A DNA stretch of 6,050 nucleotides, from the NCBI GenBank assembly GCA_013042035.1, contig JABDQX010000231.1, positions 1 to 6,050 of the forward strand. Reading direction: 5' to 3'. Positions 1 through 4,307 of this stretch are shown here, piece by piece. Source of the DNA: Gammaproteobacteria bacterium. Its GTDB lineage: Bacteria > Pseudomonadota > Gammaproteobacteria > HK1. A model generated the notes under the pieces. The model was not told the origin of the DNA. It saw nothing but the letters and a program-made list of their open reading frames with translations, and did not search any database. How positions within the stretch are numbered: position 1 is the first letter of the stretch; every line of letters begins with the position of its first letter. A program made the position numbers and the translations under genes.

Positions 1-2
1 GG

Positions 3-407
3 GGAGGACGGGTCATTTTACGGGGAGAGCTGGGCGCGTCGTGGGTGGATGATTTCAGTGAGCTGCCCGCCTCGTATCGATTCTTTGCCGGGGGAGACAA
101 AAGCGTTCGAGGATATGGATTTCACGAACTGGGCCCGAAGGATAATTCAGGTGATGTCATCGGTGGACCCCACATCATGGTCGGTAGTCTGGAATACGAA
201 CATCCCATCGCCGAGCATTGGGCGTTAACCACGTTCGTGGATCACGGTAACGCAATGGATTCGTTCAACTCTGCGCTAAAAAGCAGTGTCGGCATCGGTG
301 TTCGCTGGTTTTCACCCTTCGGCCCTGCCGGTGTGGATTTTGGATTTCCATTGAACGACGATGAATCCACGTTTCGGATGCATTTGAATGTGGGTGTTGA
401 TCTGTAG
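3..407 (+). CDS. tamA: TamA-like outer-membrane beta-barrel protein (Omp85 family), C-terminal part only
   Basis: This is the 3' end of a gene that is open to the left edge; 134 codons are visible in frame 3, ending in TAG at 405-407. The GTG at 45-47 is in frame, but matching sequence continues upstream, so it is not a start. The visible part is the last strands of an Omp85 barrel. Residues about 22-38 contain the RFFAGGDKSVRGY stretch, whose VRGY (nt 105-116) is the conserved loop-6 signature of Omp85 proteins. A GSLEYE strand, a GIGVRWFSPFGP strand and a final MHLNVGVDL beta-signal ending in Leu follow. The FFAGGD-S-RGY wording and the GVGVRW-SP-GP end resemble E. coli TamA (about 577 aa) more than BamA. 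TamA works with the inner-membrane-anchored TamB in outer-membrane protein and lipid homeostasis. The POTRA domains lie outside the window, so TamA rather than another Omp85 member is a strong inference, not proof. The next gene is convergent, so tamB does not follow. Confidence 0.87.
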   Translation, partial: GGRVILRGELGASWVDDFSELPASYRFFAGGDKSVRGYGFHELGPKDNSGDVIGGPHIMVGSLEYEHPIAEHWALTTFVDHGNAMDSFNSALKSSVGIGVRWFSPFGPAGVDFGFPLNDDESTFRMHLNVGVDL

Positions 408-441
408 TCGGGTTACGGCCTTGCGGCCTAACCCGGTCTAC
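404..441 (-). repeat. REP-like GC-rich palindrome at the tamA stop codon
   Basis: A near-perfect inverted repeat lies directly after tamA. The left arm is CGGGTTA (409-415), a bulged C (416) and GGCC (417-420); the loop is TTGC (421-424); the right arm is GGCC (425-428) and TAACCCG (429-435). Read on the - strand, the element starts with GTAG (441-438) followed by ACCGGGTTAGGCC. GTAG before an imperfect GC-rich hairpin is the hallmark of REP elements recognised by RAYT (TnpA_REP) transposases. From memory, palindromes with a core of this kind recur between genes in many gammaproteobacteria. The + strand also reads GTAG at 404-407, which overlaps the tamA stop codon. No T-run follows, so it is not a canonical intrinsic terminator, though it could stabilise the tamA mRNA end or help stop transcription between the convergent genes. 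ACCCGGT also occurs twice (431-437 and 440-446). Repetition elsewhere in the genome cannot be tested here. Confidence 0.6.
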
Positions 442-582
442 CCGGTGTATCAAATTGATGGGTGGTGAATCGGTGATTCACACACATTCACAAAGGAAAC
501 CGAGCGCATTTCCTTGAGATGAAGAAGTTTTGGTAGCCTATCGCCTAAAAATGGGTGCCCGTTTTGGATTTTGCATACAGCG
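442..582. other. Remainder of the convergent tamA/pqiC gap, no gene seen
   Basis: This stretch between the tamA-end palindrome and the pqiC stop codon has no open frame with a plausible start and ribosome site. It has two short inverted repeats. One is GTGAATC/GATTCAC (465-471 and 475-481, 3-nt loop, perfect 7-bp stem). The other is AAGGAAA/TTTCCTT (493-499 and 509-515, 9-nt loop). Neither is followed by a T-run on either strand, so I do not call them terminators. A third weak hairpin near the pqiC end is listed separately. Because the flanking genes converge, no promoter is expected here for either of them. Confidence 0.5.
547..565. terminator. Possible weak bidirectional terminator between pqiC and tamA
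   Basis: The + strand reads A-rich 547-551, T552, GGG (553-555), TG, CCC (558-560), G561, TTTT (562-565). Folded, AAAATGG pairs with CCGTTTT, including one U-G wobble, around a 4-nt loop. On the - strand the same hairpin ends in five Us (551-547) about 20-35 nt after the pqiC stop, but the wobble becomes a C-A mismatch. The GC core is only two to three pairs, so the structure is weak. It is placed and oriented as a terminator for the pqi operon should be, but transcription may instead end by Rho or at the REP-like palindrome. Confidence 0.25.
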
Positions 583-1281
583 CTACCGGACAGTGTTTCC
601 CGAAAGCTGGCGAATCGTCTCCGCGATTTCGTCCGATAGCCTGCCGACCATTCGGCTCATGGTGTCCACGACTTGGTCGTAATCGGTCCCGGAAGGCACC
701 TCGATTTGGGTTAGATGCTCTGCAGTCATGGAAGACGGACCGTCAAGAATGCGCCAGTTCGCATCCAGATAGACGCGATCGGTGTAATGAATGAAGCGCG
801 TTATATGGACGGTAACCTGGTAATCCACACGCACGGATGATGGCCATGGGAAAGTAGGAATACCCTCCGTGAGACCCAGTCGCTGGCGCAGATTCTTTGC
901 CAATAGTTCCGATAGGTGGGCATCAAGCGGTGCTGCCCAGCGATCATTGGGTGCAATGTGTATGCGGGTCGATGATTCCCTGACGACGATATTCTGCCGC
1001 TGCAGGTAATCGGTCAGTGTTACCGGACCGACACCCACGACAATATCCAGCCGCGACGGTGAGGTGTCAGGTACCACAGGTAACATCAGGTAATGTTTTT
1101 TTTGCTCCGAGAAGGTTGCGCAACCGGTCAGAACGATAGCGGCGACCAATGCTGTGCACGGCAATTTCTTTGGCCATGGAGTCCTTACGATACGCTGAAT
1201 GAGAACGCGGAAATAATTTATAAAACTGGGAGTTGATGGCGCCGCAGACAGGGGATAAGCCAATGAATTTTTACTGTTCAT
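583..1281 (-). CDS. pqiC: PqiC-like outer-membrane lipoprotein (ABC-type transport auxiliary lipoprotein family, formerly DUF330)
   Basis: A 232-residue protein. A hydrophobic stretch (about residues 42-52) ends in a lipobox LTGC with the lipidated Cys at 54, followed by ATFSEQ; Ala at +2 is consistent with sorting to the outer membrane. The mature part opens with a YLMLPVVPDTS segment. It continues with a VVGVGPVTLTDYLQRQNIVVR strand-turn region (about 81-101), an RWAAPLD motif (about 114-120) and a C-terminal MSRMVGRLSDEIAETI helix, all typical of PqiC/YmbA proteins. In E. coli, PqiC sits at the outer membrane at the end of the PqiB tube. The start overlaps the pqiB stop as ATGA (1281-1278), which suggests translational coupling and is why I keep this start. 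It leaves an unusually long stretch of about 40 residues before the hydrophobic core. The only in-frame ATG further in lies after the lipobox, and TTG at codon 7 would barely shorten it. This is the last gene of the operon. Confidence 0.88.
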   Translation of the reverse strand: MNSKNSLAYPLSAAPSTPSFINYFRVLIQRIVRTPWPKKLPCTALVAAIVLTGCATFSEQKKHYLMLPVVPDTSPSRLDIVVGVGPVTLTDYLQRQNIVVRESSTRIHIAPNDRWAAPLDAHLSELLAKNLRQRLGLTEGIPTFPWPSSVRVDYQVTVHITRFIHYTDRVYLDANWRILDGPSSMTAEHLTQIEVPSGTDYDQVVDTMSRMVGRLSDEIAETIRQLSGNTVR

Positions 1282-3038
1282 TTTCCGAAAATAATGGCGT
1301 TGGGGTTGTTCTCAAGGGTTTCCGTCAGTGAGCGTATGGCTCGCGCGGCGTGGGTAAGTTCCTGCAGGGCTGTAGAAAACTCGTAGTATAAAGGAGATGT
1401 TGTCACGTCACCCTGGAGTAATATCTCGATCGACTTCAACGTTGCGTCGAGCTGGCGCAGAGAGCCTGCAATGTTGCCGGGCAGTTGCCCGTCTTCGTGA
1501 GAACCGATGAGCGCATTGATGCCTGCCAGTGTGGAAGTCATCGACTCCACGAACCTGTACAACGGCGCGCTGCGTCGTTGCGCCATGACCGCATTGGCTT
1601 CGGTGCCGGTTCCGATCTCGGACGTCGCCGGCACCCGCACGAGGGTATCGACGTCCTTTAAGAGCTGGGACGCGGAAGACACCAATTCCTCCAGGGGCAA
1701 TGCTTCCAACGTATCCAGCACCGCTGTGGCTTTGGCGGTGATCTGCCCAAAGGGACCCGGAACGGTTGGGAATACGGGATAAGGATCCATCTCGACGATC
1801 CGCACGGGTTTTGCATCGGGAATCAGCGCCAGATCGACGAACAGGGCGCCTGTGAGCAGACTGCCGGTTTGCAGGCGGGCGCGCATCCCGCGTTCCACGG
1901 CAGCCGGCAGGTTGTCCTTGGCGGTCACAAGACTGTCCTCGACCTTGGTGCCGACTGGCCATTCGATCCGCTGGGGATCCAGGAAAATCAATACCGGTGT
2001 TTCGAACAGACCCGTTGCGGCGTTATAACGAATATCGATATCGGCAACGTACCCTATTTGAACGCCACGATGCTCCACCGGAGCGCCTACCTTGAGCCCG
2101 CGTAGCGACTCTTCGAAATGCAGGACGTAGCCAAGACGCTCCATCGCGCCATCGGCAGGCTCGATCTCCGCTTCGGTCCGCGTGTCGTAAAGCGTAAATA
2201 GCGCGCCGGAGTTCACGGGAACGTTGGCCTTCAATCGGGGGGGATTCATAAAGGCGATGCCGCCTAAAACCAAGGATTCCAGGGATTCGCTGTGAAGGGT
2301 AAGCCCTTCGGTGTTTGCGGTAACATCAATGCCGCCGGCATTCCAGAATCGCGTGTTGCTGTTGACGAGATGGTGATGCGGCGCATGGATGAAGACATCG
2401 AACTCCACATACTTGCCATTTTCGGATAGTCGGCGACTTTCCACCGCGCCTACCTTTATTCCGCGATAGAACACCGGGGAACCCGCTTCGACGGCGCCTG
2501 CTTCGGCGGCGCGAAGCCCAATCCGAAGTCCGGGGGCGCCGCCAGGCGTCAGGGGAGGGTGTTCCAGTCCCTGAAAAAACGTTTTTGTTTCGCCATCGGA
2601 GACGGTGCTCGACATCTCAATGTGGCTACCGGACAATAGTGTTTGCAAACCGGTTATCCCGCTAAGACTGATACGTGGGCGCACCACCCAGAAGCTCGTT
2701 CCATTATTCAGGTAATTCTCCGCATCCTGAACCATGCGGGCCGTGACAACGACCTGTCTGAGCGACTCTTTGTCGATCTCGACTTTTTCCACCCTGCCCA
2801 TCTTTACGTCCAGATATTTGATTGGTGTCCGTTTGGCCTCAAGTCCCTCGGCAGAGTTAAAGGTAATGGTGATGAGCGGTCCCTGGGTGGTGTAGTGCTG
2901 GTAGATGAGCCACAGGCCGATTATCGCGGCGATCAGGGGCACAATCCATATGGGCGATAAAGTATTCGCGCCGGTTTCTTGCGCGACCACGGGTTGGGCT
3001 ACGTCAACTTTAGCTTGGTCATGGAATGATTTCGTCAT
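1278..3038 (-). CDS. pqiB: PqiB-like MCE (MlaD-type) protein with three MCE domains
   Basis: A 586-residue inner-membrane-anchored periplasmic protein. A short polar N-terminus precedes one transmembrane helix (about residues 29-46). Three MCE/MlaD domains follow at about 54-146, 168-266 and 299-405. Each has the usual central hydrophobic pore-lining loop: ISLSGITGLQTLLSGSHIEM (123-142), SLESLVLGGIAF (252-263) and ARLQTGSLLTGALF (387-400). A Pro-rich hinge PYPVFPTVPG (419-428) leads into a long predicted helical C-terminus (about 433-575) and the tail NPNAIIFGK. In E. coli, PqiB (546 aa) forms a hexamer whose helical bundle makes a periplasm-spanning needle, so lipid passage through the tube is the expected role. 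The extra ~40 residues include a polar stretch ATSEIGTGTEANAVMAQRRS (471-490) in the helical region. The start overlaps the pqiA2 stop (ATGA, 3038-3035), with a weak GGGA 9 nt upstream. Three MCE domains argue for PqiB rather than the seven-domain LetB (YebT) or single-domain MlaD. Confidence 0.95.
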   Translation of the reverse strand: MTKSFHDQAKVDVAQPVVAQETGANTLSPIWIVPLIAAIIGLWLIYQHYTTQGPLITITFNSAEGLEAKRTPIKYLDVKMGRVEKVEIDKESLRQVVVTARMVQDAENYLNNGTSFWVVRPRISLSGITGLQTLLSGSHIEMSSTVSDGETKTFFQGLEHPPLTPGGAPGLRIGLRAAEAGAVEAGSPVFYRGIKVGAVESRRLSENGKYVEFDVFIHAPHHHLVNSNTRFWNAGGIDVTANTEGLTLHSESLESLVLGGIAFMNPPRLKANVPVNSGALFTLYDTRTEAEIEPADGAMERLGYVLHFEESLRGLKVGAPVEHRGVQIGYVADIDIRYNAATGLFETPVLIFLDPQRIEWPVGTKVEDSLVTAKDNLPAAVERGMRARLQTGSLLTGALFVDLALIPDAKPVRIVEMDPYPVFPTVPGPFGQITAKATAVLDTLEALPLEELVSSASQLLKDVDTLVRVPATSEIGTGTEANAVMAQRRSAPLYRFVESMTSTLAGINALIGSHEDGQLPGNIAGSLRQLDATLKSIEILLQGDVTTSPLYYEFSTALQELTHAARAIRSLTETLENNPNAIIFGK

Positions 3039-3667
3039 CGCTCGTTATCCCAAAGCAATCTCGGATCGAAGACCATGATGGCCAACATAGTAACCCCTAC
3101 CATGGCTGCGAAAGCAACGGCAGCCATACCCGGTTCCACGGAGGCGATGCCGCCCATGTTGACCAATGCCACCAGAAGCGCCATCACGAAGATATCCACC
3201 ATGGACCAGGGACCGATGAATTCGGTGATATGATACAGACGTACTTTTTGTTTGCGCGCCAGAGGCGACTTGCGATGGACGCTTAGCAAAAGATACAGAA
3301 TAACCAGAAATTTCATGATCGGGACCACCACGGATGCCACGAAAATAACGCCGGCGACCAAATAGGCATCAAGATTCCATAGGGCGATTATGCCGCTGAT
3401 GATGGTATTTTCTTCGGGACGCCCCAGGTCTCGGGTAATCATGATGGGGTAAATATTTGCCGGAACATACAGCAAAATCCCTGTCAGCAACAGCGCCCAT
3501 GTACGCTGGAGGCTGTGGGGTTTTCGCGAGTGCAGCTTGGCGCCGCATTGCACACATCGCACGTACCTGATGTCGAGCTGGTTTTGCAGTATACGGTGGA
3601 GCTTGCCGCAGATGGTGCAGGCAACGAATCCGGCGGCGCGTGCGCTGATTTCGTCTTTACCGCTCAT
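3035..3667 (-). CDS. pqiA: PqiA-like inner-membrane protein, second single-domain copy
   Basis: A 210-residue protein equivalent to the C-terminal half of E. coli PqiA (about 417 aa). It starts with a cytoplasmic zinc-ribbon-like module, CTIC at 17-20 and CVQC at 38-41, then SRKPHSLQRTWA leading into the first membrane helix. Four hydrophobic segments are visible at about 55-77, 101-130, 151-171 and 179-199. A basic loop HRKSPLARKQ lies between the second and third. The family-typical GPWSMVDIFVMALLVALV starts the third helix (about 152-169). PqiA proteins are inner-membrane partners of PqiB thought to feed lipids into or take them from the MCE tube; the mechanism is not settled. The gene begins one base after the stop of the previous pqiA gene and overlaps pqiB by 4 nt, so it is firmly within the operon. 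Its frame differs from that of the upstream gene, so stop readthrough would not give an E. coli-style fusion. Confidence 0.93.
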   Translation of the reverse strand: MSGKDEISARAAGFVACTICGKLHRILQNQLDIRYVRCVQCGAKLHSRKPHSLQRTWALLLTGILLYVPANIYPIMITRDLGRPEENTIISGIIALWNLDAYLVAGVIFVASVVVPIMKFLVILYLLLSVHRKSPLARKQKVRLYHITEFIGPWSMVDIFVMALLVALVNMGGIASVEPGMAAVAFAAMVGVTMLAIMVFDPRLLWDNER

Positions 3668-3668
3668 G

Positions 3669-4289
3669 TTATGAAAGACTCTCCAGGCGACGCCACAGGT
3701 CGTGCCGGTCGATAGAATATGTGATCCAGGTGTTGGTAATCACCAGAGCGGCGAAACTCCAGAACGCCACGCCGAGTGTCACATGGGCATAGGTGGCGAG
3801 CTTCACCAACGATACCAACACACCGAGCAGATAGATCTCCATCATGCTCCAGGGCGCGAGTATCGAGACAAACCGCAATGTCTTGCATCCGGTAATGTTG
3901 GCGCGATCTGTGTAAAGTGGAACGAGAACCGTCAACATACCCGCGAGCTGGAGCAGCGGAAAAACGAAAATAACCGCGCTGGCAAGGATCCCAAGCCCCG
4001 GCATACCCTGATGATAGAGTTCTATCGCCGCGGAAAGCACGGAGATTTCCCGGGTGATGCCCTGGATCTCGATAGCGATGAAGGGAAAGGTATTGGCCAG
4101 TACAAAAAAAACGAATGCAGCGAGCGTAAGCGCCAATGGACGTTCGATCCCTTGCGGTTTTTGCGTGTAGAGCCTGTAACCGCAACGGCGGCATTCGGCG
4201 CGAGCCCCGAGTGGCAACACCACCGTATGATGAAGCAGATCGCATCCGGGACAGGCGATTAGCTCATGTTCTGGTATTCTGCAATCCAT
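3669..4289 (-). CDS. pqiA: PqiA-like inner-membrane protein, first single-domain copy
   Basis: A 206-residue protein equivalent to the N-terminal half of E. coli PqiA. The zinc-ribbon-like module has CPGC at 13-16 and CRRC at 33-36, then YTQKPQGIERPLALT entering the membrane. Hydrophobic segments lie at about 52-73, 98-124, 142-163 and 170-190. The third starts with LAPWSMMEIYLLGVLVSLVK (144-163), which matches the PqiA-family signature and is paralogous to GPWSMVDIF in the next gene. The ANTFPF motif (65-70) after the first helix parallels ANIYPI in the second copy. The ATG at 4289-4287 lies 18 nt after the mscK-like stop codon. No strong Shine-Dalgarno is visible there, so coupling to the upstream gene is possible. 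As both copies keep their own CxxC pairs and a full helix set, this is a two-gene PqiA, not a broken fusion gene. Role: inner-membrane partner of PqiB in lipid transport, inferred from the family. Confidence 0.93.
   Translation of the reverse strand: MDCRIPEHELIACPGCDLLHHTVVLPLGARAECRRCGYRLYTQKPQGIERPLALTLAAFVFFVLANTFPFIAIEIQGITREISVLSAAIELYHQGMPGLGILASAVIFVFPLLQLAGMLTVLVPLYTDRANITGCKTLRFVSILAPWSMMEIYLLGVLVSLVKLATYAHVTLGVAFWSFAALVITNTWITYSIDRHDLWRRLESLS
3679..3684 (-). promoter_or_regulatory. Ribosome binding site of the second pqiA gene
   Basis: GGAGAG on the - strand lies inside the last codons of the upstream pqiA gene, 11 nt before the ATG at 3667-3665. The spacing is on the long side. 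Together with the stop-to-start junction TAACATG it supports this start and suggests reinitiation or coupled translation of the two PqiA halves. Confidence 0.5.
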
Positions 4290-4307
4290 GTTTGTCTTTG
4301 ATTTCAG

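Noticed and set aside
3..407. BamA instead of TamA for the partial barrel
   Set aside because: The FFAGGDKSVRGY wording, the GVRWFSPFGP strand and the short end resemble TamA more. BamA ends with a different strand pattern, and a skp/lpxD-type neighbour would be expected after it. Not fully excluded without the POTRA region.
265..453. Small - strand frame antisense to the tamA end
   Set aside because: It overlaps the conserved last strands of the barrel and the REP-like palindrome. The Arg/His-rich product looks like antisense translation.
465..481. Perfect 7-bp hairpin as an intrinsic terminator
   Set aside because: No T-run follows the stem on either strand, so it lacks the second half of a Rho-independent terminator.
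555..794. Small + strand frame (79 codons) across the pqiC end
   Set aside because: It is antisense to conserved pqiC coding sequence, its product is Arg/Ser/Pro-rich without a family resemblance, and I saw no ribosome site.
1408..1962. Shifted - strand frame inside pqiB (184 codons)
   Set aside because: An Arg/Gly/Ser-rich shadow within the third MCE domain and needle region of pqiB, with no independent start context.
3669..3671. A premature stop splitting one pqiA into a pseudogene
   Set aside because: Each half has its own start, its own zinc-ribbon-like Cys pairs and a full membrane-helix set, and the second has a ribosome site, so this is a genuine two-gene arrangement.
3664..4245. Alternative - strand frame (193 codons) overlapping the first pqiA gene
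   Set aside because: It is the shifted frame of the same DNA, rich in Arg, Gly and Ser without membrane helices. The PqiA frame carries the CxxC motifs and the PWSM signature.
3702..4262. Long open frame on the + strand (186 codons) opposite the first pqiA gene
   Set aside because: The - strand frame has clear PqiA signatures and operon spacing. The + frame gives a His/Arg/Gln-rich product with no recognisable motif and no ribosome site I could see; it is a shadow of the GC-rich gene.
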